Shown here in pieces: positions 49,908 through 63,843 of a stretch of DNA of 64,000 nucleotides. Under the pieces are notes generated by a model. The model was not told where the DNA came from and ran no database searches. It worked only from the letters and a program-made list of their open reading frames with translations. A program made the translations under genes and the position numbers. Within the stretch, counting starts at the first letter, position 1; each line of letters begins with the position of its first letter. This DNA is from Excoecaria cochinchinensis (lineage: Eukaryota > Streptophyta > Magnoliopsida > Malpighiales > Euphorbiaceae): the NCBI GenBank assembly GCA_947683425.1, contig CANTUQ010000328.1, positions 186,001 through 250,000 of the forward strand, read 5' to 3'.

Positions 49908-52900
49908 TGAAGGCATTATACTAGGGGAAATGGCCGAAATCGAGAAATCGCCAAAAGTGGTGAAATTTTGGATCCGGGTCGAATAATTCAGGAAAACCTG
50001 ATCGGAATAGCTACCGGGAGCCTGCCGGTCACAATGTGTCGAGGATTGGCTTCATCGTGATCCGACGAATTTTTACGGGCTTCTGAAGGCATTATACTAG
50101 GGGAAATCGCCGAAATCGAGAAATCGCCAAAAGTGGTGAAATTTTGGATCCGGGTCGAATAATTCAGGAAAACCTGATCGAAATAGCTACCGGGAGCCTG
50201 CCGGTCACAATGCGTCGAGGATTGGCTTCGTCGTGATCCGACGAATTTTTACGGGCTTCTGAAGGCATTATACTAGGGGAAATCGCCGAAATCGAGAAAT
50301 CGCCAAAAGTGGTGAAATTTTGGATCCGGGTCGAATAATTCAGGAAAACCTGATCGGAATAGCTACCGGGAGCCTGCCGGTCACAATGCGTCGAGGATTG
50401 GCTTCGTCGTGATCCGACGAATTTTTACGGGCTTCTGAAGGCATTATACTAGGGGAAATCGCCGAAATCGAGAAATCGCCAAAAGTGGTGAAATTTCGGA
50501 TCCGGGTCGAATAATTCAGGAAAACCTGATCGGAATAGCTACCGGGAGCCTGCCGGTCACAATGCGTCGAGGATTGGCTTCGTCGTGATCCGACGACTTT
50601 TTACGGGCTTCTGAAGGCATTATACTAGGGAAAATCGCCGAAATCGAGAAATCGCCAAAAGTGGTGAAATTTCGGATCCGGGTCGAATAATTCAGGAAAA
50701 CCTGATCGGAATAGCTACCGGGAGCCTGCCGGTCACAATGCGTCGAGGATTGGCTTCGTCGTGATTCGACGAATTTTTACGGGCTTCTGAAGGCATTATA
50801 CTAGGGGAAATCGCCGAAATCGAGAAATCGCCAAAAGTGGTGAAATTTCGGATCCGGGTCGAATAATTCAGGAAAACCTGATCGGAATAGCTACCGGGAG
50901 CCTGCCGGTCACAATGCGTCGAGGATTGGCTTCGTCGTGATCCGACGAATTTTTACGGGCTTCTGAAGGCATTATACTAGGGGAAATCGCCGAAATCGAG
51001 AAATCGCCAAAAGTGGTGAAATTTCGGATCCGGGTCGAATAATTCAGGAAAACCTGATCGGAATAGCTACCGGGAGCCTGCCGGTCACAATGCGCCGAGG
51101 ATTGGCTTCGTCGTGATCCGACGAATTTTTACGGGCTTCTGAAGGCATTATACTAGGGGAAATCGCCGAAATCGAGAAATCGCCAAAAGTGGAGAAATTT
51201 CGGATCCGGGTCGAATAATTCAGGAAAACCTGATCGGAATAGCTACCGGGAGCCTGCCGGTCACAATGCGCCGAGGATTGGCTTCGTCGTGATCCGACGA
51301 ATTTTTACGGGCTTCTGAAGGCATTATACTAGGGGAAATCGCCGAAATCGAGAAATCGCCAAAAGTGGTGAAATTTCGGATCCGGGTCGAATAATTCAGG
51401 AAAACCTGATCGAAATAGCTACCGGGAGCCTGCCGGTCACAATGCGTCGAGGATTGGCTTCGTCGTGATCCGACGAATTTTTACGGGCTTCTGAAGGCAT
51501 TATACTAGGGGAAATCGCCGAAATCGAGAAATCGCCAAAAGTGGTGAAATTTTGGATCCGGGTCGAATAATTCAGGAAAACCTGATCGGAATAGCTACCG
51601 GGAGCCTGCCGGTCACAATGCGTCGAGGATTGGCTTCGTCGTGATCCGACGAATTTTTACGGGCTTCTGAAGGCATTATACTAGGGGAAATCGCCGAAAT
51701 CGAGAAATCGCCAAAAGTGGTGAAATTTCGGATCCGGGTCGAATAATTCAGGAAAACCTGATCGGAATAGCTACCGGGAGCCTGCCGGTCACAATGCGTC
51801 GAGGATTGGCTTCGTCGTGATCCGACGACTTTTTACGGGCTTCTGAAGGCATTATACTAGGGAAAATCGCCGAAATCGAGAAATCGCCAAAAGTGGTGAA
51901 ATTTCGGATCCGGGTCGAATAATTCAGGAAAACCTGATCGGAATAGCTACCGGGAGCCTGCCGGTCACAATGCGTCGAGGATTGGCTTCGTCGTGATCCG
52001 ACGAATTTTTACGGGCTTCTGAAGGCATTATACTAGGGGAAATCGCCGAAATCGAGAAATCGCCAAAAGTGGTGAAATTTCGGATCCGGGTCGAATAATT
52101 CAGGAAAACCTGATCGGAATAGCTACCGGGAGCCTGCCGGTCACAATGCGTCGAGGATTGGCTTCGTCGTGATCCGACGAATTTTTACGGGCTTCTGAAG
52201 GCATTATACTAGGGGAAATCGCCGAAATCGAGAAATCGCCAAAAGTGGTGAAATTTCGGATCCGGGTCGAATAATTCAGGAAAACCTGATCGGAATAGCT
52301 ACCGGGAGCCTGCCGGTCACAATGCGTCGAGGATTGGCTTCGTCGTGATCCGACGAATTTTTACGGGCTTCTGAAGGCATTATACTAGGGGAAATCGCCG
52401 AAATCGCCAAAAGTGGTGAAATTTCGGATCCGGGTCGAATAATTCAGGAAAACCTGATCGGAATAGCTACCGGGAGCCTGCCGGTCACAATGCGTCGAGG
52501 ATTGGCTTCGTCGTGATCCGACGAATTTTTACGGGCTTCTGAAGGCATTATACTAGGGGAAATCGCCGAAATCGAGAAATCGCCAAAAGTGGTGAAATTT
52601 CGGATCCGGGTTGAATAATTCAGGAAAACCTGATCGGAATAGCTACCGGGAGCCTGCCGGTCACAATGCATCGAGGATTGGCTTCGTCGTGATCCGACGA
52701 ATTTTTACGGGCTTCTGAAGGCATTATACTAGGGGAAATCGCCGAAATCGAGAAATCGCCAAAAGTGGTGAAATTTCGGATCCGGGTCGAATAATTCAGG
52801 AAAACCTGATCGGAATAGCTACCGGGAGCCTGCCGGTCACAATACGTCGAGGATTGGCTTCGTCGTGATCCGACGAATTTTTACGGGCTTCTGAAGGCAT

Positions 52901-53429
52901 TACACTAGGGGAAATCGCCGAAATCGAGAAATCGCCAAAAGTGGTGAAATTTCGGATCCGGGTCGAATAATTCAGGAAAACCTTATCGGAATAGCTACCG
53001 GGAGCCTGCCGGTCACAATGCGTCGAGGATTGGCTTCGTCGTTATCCGACGAATTTTTACGGGCTTCTGAAGGCATTATACTAGGGGAAATCGCCGAAAT
53101 CGAGAAATTGCCAAAAGTGGTGAAATTTCGGATCCGGGTCGAATAATTCAGGAAAACCTGATCGGAATAGCTACCGGGAGCCTGCCGGTCACAATGCGTC
53201 GAGGATTGGCTTCGTCGTGATCCGACGAATTTTTACGGGCTTCTGAAGGCATTATACTAGGGGAAATCGCCGAAATCGAGAAATCGCCAAAAGTGGTGAA
53301 ATTTCGGATCCGGGTCGAATAATTCAGGAAAACCTGATCGGAATAGCTACCGGGAGCCTGCCGGTCACAATGCGTCGAGGATTGGCTTCGTCGTGATCCG
53401 ACGAATTTTTACGGGCTTCTGAAGGCATT

Positions 53430-54900
53430 ATACTAGGGGAAATCGCCGAAATCGCCAAAAGTGGTGAAATTTTGGATCCGGGTCGAATAATTCAGGAAAA
53501 CCTGATCGGAATAGCTACCGGGAGCCTGCCGGTCACAATGCGTCGAGGATTGGCTTCGTCGTGATCCGACGAATTTTTACGGGCTTCTGAAGGCATTACA
53601 CTAGGGGAAATCGCCGAAATCGAGAAATCGCCAAAAGTGGTGAAATTTCGGATCCGGGTCGAATAATTCAGGAAAACCTGATCGGAATAGCTACCGGGAG
53701 CCTGCCGGTCACAATGCGTCGAGGATTGGCTTCGTCGTGATCCGACGAATTTTTACGGGCTTCTGAAGGCATTATACTAGGGGAAATCGCCGAAATCGCC
53801 AAAAGTTGTGAAATTTCGGATCCGGGTCGAATAATTCAGGAAAACCTGATCGGAATGGCTACCGGGAGCCTGCCGGTCACAATGCGTCGAGGATTGGCTT
53901 CGTCGTGATCCGACGAATTTTTACGGGCTTCTGAAGGCATTATACTAGGGGAAATCGCCGAAATCGCCAAAAGTGGTGAAATTTCGGATCCGGGTCGAAT
54001 AATTCAGGAAAACCTGATCGGAATAGCTACCGGGAGCCTGCCGGTCACAATGCGTCGAGGATTGGCTTCGTCGTGATCCGACGAATTTTTACGGGCTTCT
54101 GAAGGCATTATACTAGGGGAAATCGCCGAAATCGAGAAATCACCAAAAGTGGTGAAATTTCGGATCCGGGTCGAATAATTCAGGAAAACCTGATCGGAAT
54201 AGCTACCGGGAGCCTGCCGGTCACAATGCGTCGAGGATTGGCTTCGTCGTGATCCGACGAATTTTTACGGGCTTCTGAAGGCATTATACTAGGGGAAATC
54301 GCCAAAATCGAGAAATCGCCAAAAGTGGTGAAATTTCGGATCCGGGTCGAATAATTCAGGAAAACCTGATCGGAATAGCTACCGGGAGCCTGCCGGTCAC
54401 AATGCGTCGAGGATTGGCTTCGTCGTGATCAGACGAATTTTTACGGGCTTCTGAAGGCATTATACTAGGGGAAATCGCCGAAATCGCCAAAAGTGGTGAA
54501 ATTTCGGATCCGGGTCGAATAATTCAGGAAAACCTGATCGGAATAGCTACCGGGAGCCTGCCGGTCACAATGCGTCGAGGATTGGCTTCGTCGTGATCCG
54601 ACGACTTTTTACGGGCTTCTGAAGGCATTATACTAGGGAAAATCGCCGAAATCGAGAAATCGCCAAAAGTGGTGAAATTTCGGATCCGGGTGGAATAATT
54701 CGGGAAAACCTGATCGGAATAGCTACCGGGAGCCTGCCGGTCACAATGCGTCGAGGATTGGCTTCGTCGTGATCCGACGAATTTTTACGGGCTTCTAAAG
54801 GCATTATTCTAGGGGAAATCGCCGAAATCGAGAAATCGCCAAAAGTGGTGAAATTTCGGATCCGGGTCGAATAATTCAGGAAAACCTGATTGGAATAGCT
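53430..54900 (+). repeat. Segment duplicated 2952 bp away, left copy
   Basis: CATTACACT (53594), AGTTGTGAAATT (53806), CGGAATGGCT (53851), ATCACCAAAA (54139), GATCAGACG (54429) and GACTTTTT (54603) each recur exactly 2952 bp later (56546, 56758, 56803, 57091, 57381, 57555). Markers outside these limits do not match, so the copied length is about 1.5 kb. Boundaries are good to about one monomer. Confidence 0.85.
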
Positions 54901-57900
54901 ACCGGGAGCCTGCCGGTCACAATGCGTCGAGGATTGGCTTCGTCGTGATCCGACGAATTTTTACGGGCTTCTGAAGGCATTATACTAGGGGAAATCGCCG
55001 AAATCGAGAAATCGCCAAAAGTGGTGAAATTTCGGATCCGGGTCGAATAATTCAGGAAAACCTGATCGGAATAGCTACCGGGAGCCTGCCGGTCACAATG
55101 CGTCGAGGATTGGCTTCGTCGTGATCCGACGAATTTTTACGGGCTTCTGAAGGCATTATACTAGGGGAAATCGCCGAAATCGAGAAATCGCCAAAAGTGG
55201 TGAAATTTCGGATCCGGGTCGAATAATTCAGGAAAACCTGATCGGAATAGCTACCGGGAGCCTGCCGGTCACAATGCGTCGAGGATTGGCTTCGTCGTGA
55301 TCCGACGAATTTTTACGGGCTTCTGAAGGCATTACACTAGGGGAAATCGCCGAAATCGAGAAATCGCCAAAAGTAGTGAAATTTCGGATCCGGGTCGAAT
55401 AATTCAGGAAAACCTGATCGGAATAGCTACCGGGAGCCTGCCGGTCACAATGCGTCGAGGATTGGCTTCGTCGTTATCCGACGAATTTTTACGGGCTTCT
55501 GAAGGCATTATACTAGGGGAAATCGCCGAAATCGAGAAATTGCCAAAAGTGGTGAAATTTCGGATCCGGGTCGAATAATTCAGGAAAACCTGATCGGAAT
55601 AGCTACCGGGAGCCTGCCGGTCACAATGCGTCGAGGATTGGCTTCGTCGTGATCCGACGAATTTTTACGGGCTTCTGAAGGCATTATACTAGGGGAAATC
55701 GCCGAAATCGAGAAATCGCCAAAAGTGGTGAAATTTCGGATCCGGGTCGAATAATTCAGGAAAACCTGATCGGAATAGCTACCGGGAGCCTGCCGGTCAC
55801 AATGCGTCGAGGATTGGCTTCGTCGTGATCCGACGAATTTTTACGGGCTTCTGAAGGCATTATACTAGGGGAAATCGCCGAAATCGCCAAAAGTGGTGAA
55901 ATTTCGGATCCGGGTCGAATAATTCAGGAAAACCTGATCGGAATAGCTACCGGGAGCCTGCCGGTCACAATGCGTCGAGGATTGGCTTCGTCGTGATCCG
56001 ACGAATTTTTACGGGCTTCTGAAGGCATTATACTAGGGGAAATCGCCGAAATCGAGAAATCGCCAAAAGTGGTGAAATTTCGGATCCGGATCAAATAATT
56101 CAGGAAAACCTGATCGGAATAGCTACCGGGAGCCTGCCGGTCACAATGCGTCGAGGATTGGCTTCGTCGTGATCCGATGAATTTTTACGGGCTTCTGAAG
56201 GCATTATACTAGGGGAAATCGCCGAAATCGAGAAATCGCCAAAAGTGGTGAAATTTTGGATCCGGGTCGAATAATTCAGGAAAACCTGATCGGAATAGCT
56301 ACTGGGAGCCTTCCGGTCACAATGCGTCGAGGATTGGCTTCGTCGTGATCCGACGAATTTTTACGGGCTTCTGAAGGCATTATACTAGGGGAAATCGCCG
56401 AAATCGCCAAAAGTGGTGAAATTTTGGATCCGGGTCGAATAATTCAGGAAAACCTGATCGGAATAGCTACCGGGAGCCTGCCGGTCACAATGCGTCGAGG
56501 ATTGGCTTCGTCGTGATCCGACGAATTTTTACGGGCTTCTGAAGGCATTACACTAGGGGAAATCGCCGAAATCGAGAAATCGCCAAAAGTGGTGAAATTT
56601 CGGATCCGGGTCGAATAATTCAGGAAAACCTGATCGGAATAGCTACCGGGAGCCTGCCGGTCACAATGCGTCGAGGATTGGCTTCGTCGTGATCCGACGA
56701 ATTTTTACGGGCTTCTGAAGGCATTATACTAGGGGAAATCGCCGAAATCGCCAAAAGTTGTGAAATTTCGGATCCGGGTCGAATAATTCAGGAAAACCTG
56801 ATCGGAATGGCTACCGGGAGCCTGCCGGTCACAATGCGTCGAGGATTGGCTTCGTCGTGATCCGACGAATTTTTACGGGCTTCTGAAGGCATTATACTAG
56901 GGGAAATCGCCGAAATCGCCAAAAGTGGTGAAATTTCGGATCCGGGTCGAATAATTCAGGAAAACCTGATCGGAATAGCTACCGGGAGCCTGCCGGTCAC
57001 AATGCGTCGAGGATTGGCTTCGTCGTGATCCGACGAATTTTTACGGGCTTCTGAAGGCATTATACTAGGGGAAATCGCCGAAATCGAGAAATCACCAAAA
57101 GTGGTGAAATTTCGGATCCGGGTCGAATAATTCAGGAAAACCTGATCGGAATAGCTACCGGGAGCCTGCCGGTCACAATGCGTCGAGGATTGGCTTCGTC
57201 GTAATCCGACGAATTTTTACGGGCTTCTGAAGGCATTATACTAGGGGAAATCGCCGAAATCGAGAAATCGCCAAAAGTGGTGAAATTTCGGATCCGGGTC
57301 GAATAATTCAGGAAAACCTGATCGGAATAGCTACCGGGAGCCTGCCGGTCACAATGCGTCGAGGATTGGCTTCGTCGTGATCAGACGAATTTTTACGGGC
57401 TTCTGAAGGCATTATACTAGGGGAAATCGCCGAAATCGCCAAAAGTGGTGAAATTTCGGATCCGGGTCGAATAATTCAGGAAAACCTGATCGGAATAGCT
57501 ACCGGGAGCCTGCCGGTCACAATGCGTCGAGGATTGGCTTCGTCGTGATCCGACGACTTTTTACGGGCTTCTGAAGGCATTATACTAGGGAAAATCGCCG
57601 AAATCGAGAAATCGCCAAAAGTGGTGAAATTTCGGATCCGGGTCGAATAATTCGGGAAAACCTGATCGGAATAGCTACCGGGAGCCTGCCGGTCACAATG
57701 CGTCGAGGATTGGCTTCGTCGTGATCCGACGAATTTTTACGGGCTTCTAAAGGCATTATACTAGGGGAAATCGCCGAAATCGAGAAATCGCCAAAAGTGG
57801 TGAAATTTCGGATCCGGGTCGAATAATTCAGGAAAACCTGATCGGAATAGCTACCGGGAGCCTGCCGGTCACAATGCGTCGAGGATTGGCTTCGTCGTGA

Positions 57901-58971
57901 TCCGACGAATTTTTACGGGCTTCTGAAGGCATTACACTAGGGGAAATCGCCGAAATCGAGAAATCGCCAAAAGTGGTGAAATTTTGGATCCGGGTCGAAT
58001 AATTCAGGAAAACCTGATCGGAATAGCTACGGGGAGCCTGCCGGTCACAATGCGTCGAGGATTGGCTTCGTCGTGATCCGACGAATTTTTACGGGCTTCT
58101 GAAGGCATTATACTAGGGGAAATCGCCGAAATCGAGAAATCGCCAAAAGTGGTGAAATTTCGGATTCGGGTCGAATAATTCAAGAAAACCTGATCGGAAT
58201 AGCTACCGGGAGCCTGCCGGTCACAATGCGTCGAGGATTGGCTTCGTCGTGATCCGACGAATTTTTACGGGCTTCTGAAGGCATTATACTAGGGGAAATC
58301 GCCGAAATCGAGAAATCGCCAAAAGTGGTGAAATTTCGGATCCGGGTCGAATAATTCAGGAAAACCTGATCGGAATGGCTACCGGGAGCCTGCCGGTCAC
58401 AATGCGTCGAGGATTGGCTTCGTCGTGATCCGACGAATTTTTACGGGCTTCTGAAGGCATTATACTAGGGGAAATCGCCGAAATCGAGAAATCACCAAAA
58501 GTGGTGAAATTTCGGATCCGGGTCGAATAATTCAGGAAAACCTGATCGGAATAGCTACCGGGAGCCTGCCGGTCACAATGCGTCGAGGATTGGCTTCGTC
58601 GTGATCCGACGAATTTTTACGGGCTTCTGAAGGCATTATACTAGGGGAAATCGCCGAAATCGAGAAATCGCCAAAAGTGGTGAAATTTCGGATCCGGGTC
58701 GAATAATTCAGGAAAACCTGATCGGAATAGCTACCGGGAGCCTGCCGGTCACAATGCGTCGAGGATTGGCTTCGTCGTGATCAGACGAATTTTTACGGGC
58801 TTCTGAAGGCATTATACTAGGGGAAATCGCCGAAATCGCCAAAAGTGGTGAAATTTCGGATCCGGGTCGAATAATTCAGGAAAACCTGATCGGAATAGCT
58901 ACCGGGAGCCTGCCGGTCACAATGCGTCGAGGATTGGCTTCGTCGTGATCCGACGAATTTTTACGGGCTTC
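54276..58971 (+). repeat. 27-monomer tandem duplication, 4696 bp, unit 1
   Basis: Twenty 176-bp and seven 168-bp monomers. Private markers GCCAAAATCG (54301), GGGTGGAATAATTCGGG, CATTATTCT (54802), CTGATTGG, AGTAGTGAAAT, CGTTATCCG, GGATCAAATAA, CCTTCCGG, CGTAATCCG, CTACGGGG (58029) and others all recur 4696 bp later. No length difference between the units was found. Unit 1 itself contains the right copy of the 2952-bp-spaced segment, so duplications are nested. Confidence 0.95.
54603..54660 (+). repeat. Linked variant pair GACTTTTTACGGG ... CTAGGGAAAATC (example)
   Basis: GACTTTTT in place of GAATTTTT is followed, across the monomer boundary, by CTAGGGAAAATC in place of CTAGGGGAAATC. The same pair occurs at 13 places: 19451, 22747, 26235, 28331, 28859, 32867, 50595, 51827, 54603, 57555, 59299, 62251 and 63651. 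I never saw one change without the other, so all copies descend from one junction. Confidence 0.88.
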
Positions 58972-61900
58972 TGAAGGCATTATACTAGGGGAAATCGCCA
59001 AAATCGAGAAATCGCCAAAAGTGGTGAAATTTCGGATCCGGGTCGAATAATTCAGGAAAACCTGATCGGAATAGCTACCGGGAGCCTGCCGGTCACAATG
59101 CGTCGAGGATTGGCTTCGTCGTGATCAGACGAATTTTTACGGGCTTCTGAAGGCATTATACTAGGGGAAATCGCCGAAATCGCCAAAAGTGGTGAAATTT
59201 CGGATCCGGGTCGAATAATTCAGGAAAACCTGATCGGAATAGCTACCGGGAGCCTGCCGGTCACAATGCGTCGAGGATTGGCTTCGTCGTGATCCGACGA
59301 CTTTTTACGGGCTTCTGAAGGCATTATACTAGGGAAAATCGCCGAAATCGAGAAATCGCCAAAAGTGGTGAAATTTCGGATCCGGGTGGAATAATTCGGG
59401 AAAACCTGATCGGAATAGCTACCGGGAGCCTGCCGGTCACAATGCGTCGAGGATTGGCTTCGTCGTGATCCGACGAATTTTTACGGGCTTCTAAAGGCAT
59501 TATTCTAGGGGAAATCGCCGAAATCGAGAAATCGCCAAAAGTGGTGAAATTTCGGATCCGGGTCGAATAATTCAGGAAAACCTGATTGGAATAGCTACCG
59601 GGAGCCTGCCGGTCACAATGCGTCGAGGATTGGCTTCGTCGTGATCCGACGAATTTTTACGGGCTTCTGAAGGCATTATACTAGGGGAAATCGCCGAAAT
59701 CGAGAAATCGCCAAAAGTGGTGAAATTTCGGATCCGGGTCGAATAATTCAGGAAAACCTGATCGGAATAGCTACCGGGAGCCTGCCGGTCACAATGCGTC
59801 GAGGATTGGCTTCGTCGTGATCCGACGAATTTTTACGGGCTTCTGAAGGCATTATACTAGGGGAAATCGCCGAAATCGAGAAATCGCCAAAAGTGGTGAA
59901 ATTTCGGATCCGGGTCGAATAATTCAGGAAAACCTGATCGGAATAGCTACCGGGAGCCTGCCGGTCACAATGCGTCGAGGATTGGCTTCGTCGTGATCCG
60001 ACGAATTTTTACGGGCTTCTGAAGGCATTACACTAGGGGAAATCGCCGAAATCGAGAAATCGCCAAAAGTAGTGAAATTTCGGATCCGGGTCGAATAATT
60101 CAGGAAAACCTGATCGGAATAGCTACCGGGAGCCTGCCGGTCACAATGCGTCGAGGATTGGCTTCGTCGTTATCCGACGAATTTTTACGGGCTTCTGAAG
60201 GCATTATACTAGGGGAAATCGCCGAAATCGAGAAATTGCCAAAAGTGGTGAAATTTCGGATCCGGGTCGAATAATTCAGGAAAACCTGATCGGAATAGCT
60301 ACCGGGAGCCTGCCGGTCACAATGCGTCGAGGATTGGCTTCGTCGTGATCCGACGAATTTTTACGGGCTTCTGAAGGCATTATACTAGGGGAAATCGCCG
60401 AAATCGAGAAATCGCCAAAAGTGGTGAAATTTCGGATCCGGGTCGAATAATTCAGGAAAACCTGATCGGAATAGCTACCGGGAGCCTGCCGGTCACAATG
60501 CGTCGAGGATTGGCTTCGTCGTGATCCGACGAATTTTTACGGGCTTCTGAAGGCATTATACTAGGGGAAATCGCCGAAATCGCCAAAAGTGGTGAAATTT
60601 CGGATCCGGGTCGAATAATTCAGGAAAACCTGATCGGAATAGCTACCGGGAGCCTGCCGGTCACAATGCGTCGAGGATTGGCTTCGTCGTGATCCGACGA
60701 ATTTTTACGGGCTTCTGAAGGCATTATACTAGGGGAAATCGCCGAAATCGAGAAATCGCCAAAAGTGGTGAAATTTCGGATCCGGATCAAATAATTCAGG
60801 AAAACCTGATCGGAATAGCTACCGGGAGCCTGCCGGTCACAATGCGTCGAGGATTGGCTTCGTCGTGATCCGATGAATTTTTACGGGCTTCTGAAGGCAT
60901 TATACTAGGGGAAATCGCCGAAATCGAGAAATCGCCAAAAGTGGTGAAATTTTGGATCCGGGTCGAATAATTCAGGAAAACCTGATCGGAATAGCTACTG
61001 GGAGCCTTCCGGTCACAATGCGTCGAGGATTGGCTTCGTCGTGATCCGACGAATTTTTACGGGCTTCTGAAGGCATTATACTAGGGGAAATCGCCGAAAT
61101 CGCCAAAAGTGGTGAAATTTTGGATCCGGGTCGAATAATTCAGGAAAACCTGATCGGAATAGCTACCGGGAGCCTGCCGGTCACAATGCGTCGAGGATTG
61201 GCTTCGTCGTGATCCGACGAATTTTTACGGGCTTCTGAAGGCATTACACTAGGGGAAATCGCCGAAATCGAGAAATCGCCAAAAGTGGTGAAATTTCGGA
61301 TCCGGGTCGAATAATTCAGGAAAACCTGATCGGAATAGCTACCGGGAGCCTGCCGGTCACAATGCGTCGAGGATTGGCTTCGTCGTGATCCGACGAATTT
61401 TTACGGGCTTCTGAAGGCATTATACTAGGGGAAATCGCCGAAATCGCCAAAAGTTGTGAAATTTCGGATCCGGGTCGAATAATTCAGGAAAACCTGATCG
61501 GAATGGCTACCGGGAGCCTGCCGGTCACAATGCGTCGAGGATTGGCTTCGTCGTGATCCGACGAATTTTTACGGGCTTCTGAAGGCATTATACTAGGGGA
61601 AATCGCCGAAATCGCCAAAAGTGGTGAAATTTCGGATCCGGGTCGAATAATTCAGGAAAACCTGATCGGAATAGCTACCGGGAGCCTGCCGGTCACAATG
61701 CGTCGAGGATTGGCTTCGTCGTGATCCGACGAATTTTTACGGGCTTCTGAAGGCATTATACTAGGGGAAATCGCCGAAATCGAGAAATCACCAAAAGTGG
61801 TGAAATTTCGGATCCGGGTCGAATAATTCAGGAAAACCTGATCGGAATAGCTACCGGGAGCCTGCCGGTCACAATGCGTCGAGGATTGGCTTCGTCGTAA

Positions 61901-63667
61901 TCCGACGAATTTTTACGGGCTTCTGAAGGCATTATACTAGGGGAAATCGCCGAAATCGAGAAATCGCCAAAAGTGGTGAAATTTCGGATCCGGGTCGAAT
62001 AATTCAGGAAAACCTGATCGGAATAGCTACCGGGAGCCTGCCGGTCACAATGCGTCGAGGATTGGCTTCGTCGTGATCAGACGAATTTTTACGGGCTTCT
62101 GAAGGCATTATACTAGGGGAAATCGCCGAAATCGCCAAAAGTGGTGAAATTTCGGATCCGGGTCGAATAATTCAGGAAAACCTGATCGGAATAGCTACCG
62201 GGAGCCTGCCGGTCACAATGCGTCGAGGATTGGCTTCGTCGTGATCCGACGACTTTTTACGGGCTTCTGAAGGCATTATACTAGGGAAAATCGCCGAAAT
62301 CGAGAAATCGCCAAAAGTGGTGAAATTTCGGATCCGGGTCGAATAATTCGGGAAAACCTGATCGGAATAGCTACCGGGAGCCTGCCGGTCACAATGCGTC
62401 GAGGATTGGCTTCGTCGTGATCCGACGAATTTTTACGGGCTTCTAAAGGCATTATACTAGGGGAAATCGCCGAAATCGAGAAATCGCCAAAAGTGGTGAA
62501 ATTTCGGATCCGGGTCGAATAATTCAGGAAAACCTGATCGGAATAGCTACCGGGAGCCTGCCGGTCACAATGCGTCGAGGATTGGCTTCGTCGTGATCCG
62601 ACGAATTTTTACGGGCTTCTGAAGGCATTACACTAGGGGAAATCGCCGAAATCGAGAAATCGCCAAAAGTGGTGAAATTTTGGATCCGGGTCGAATAATT
62701 CAGGAAAACCTGATCGGAATAGCTACGGGGAGCCTGCCGGTCACAATGCGTCGAGGATTGGCTTCGTCGTGATCCGACGAATTTTTACGGGCTTCTGAAG
62801 GCATTATACTAGGGGAAATCGCCGAAATCGAGAAATCGCCAAAAGTGGTGAAATTTCGGATTCGGGTCGAATAATTCAAGAAAACCTGATCGGAATAGCT
62901 ACCGGGAGCCTGCCGGTCACAATGCGTCGAGGATTGGCTTCGTCGTGATCCGACGAATTTTTACGGGCTTCTGAAGGCATTATACTAGGGGAAATCGCCG
63001 AAATCGAGAAATCGCCAAAAGTGGTGAAATTTCGGATCCGGGTCGAATAATTCAGGAAAACCTGATCGGAATGGCTACCGGGAGCCTGCCGGTCACAATG
63101 CGTCGAGGATTGGCTTCGTCGTGATCCGACGAATTTTTACGGGCTTCTGAAGGCATTATACTAGGGGAAATCGCCGAAATCGAGAAATCACCAAAAGTGG
63201 TGAAATTTCGGATCCGGGTCGAATAATTCAGGAAAACCTGATCGGAATAGCTACCGGGAGCCTGCCGGTCACAATGCGTCGAGGATTGGCTTCGTCGTGA
63301 TCCGACGAATTTTTACGGGCTTCTGAAGGCATTATACTAGGGGAAATCGCCGAAATCGAGAAATCGCCAAAAGTGGTGAAATTTCGGATCCGGGTCGAAT
63401 AATTCAGGAAAACCTGATCGGAATAGCTACCGGGAGCCTGCCGGTCACAATGCGTCGAGGATTGGCTTCGTCGTGATCAGACGAATTTTTACGGGCTTCT
63501 GAAGGCATTATACTAGGGGAAATCGCCGAAATCGCCAAAAGTGGTGAAATTTCGGATCCGGGTCGAATAATTCAGGAAAACCTGATCGGAATAGCTACCG
63601 GGAGCCTGCCGGTCACAATGCGTCGAGGATTGGCTTCGTCGTGATCCGACGACTTTTTACGGGCTTC
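58972..63667 (+). repeat. 27-monomer tandem duplication, 4696 bp, unit 2
   Basis: Follows unit 1 without a gap and matches its marker order throughout. The last 20 or so bases change register: GACTTTTT at 63651 where unit 1 has GACGAATTT. The exchange point therefore lies within the last monomer, after the short C-form monomer. Confidence 0.93.
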
Positions 63668-63843
63668 TGAAGGCATTATACTAGGGAAAATCGCCGAAAT
63701 CGAGAAATCGCCAAAAGTGGTGAAATTTCGGATCCGGGTCGAATAATTCGGGAAAACCTGATCGGAATAGCTACCGGGAGCCTGCCGGTCACAATGCGTC
63801 GAGGATTGGCTTCGTCGTGATCCGACGAATTTTTACGGGCTTC

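Noticed and set aside
54276..63667. 4696-bp repeat as an assembly artefact
   Set aside because: Not excluded, but the register change at the end of unit 2 and the nested, imperfect 2952-bp relation argue for a true duplication; kept as a feature with read-level checking named.
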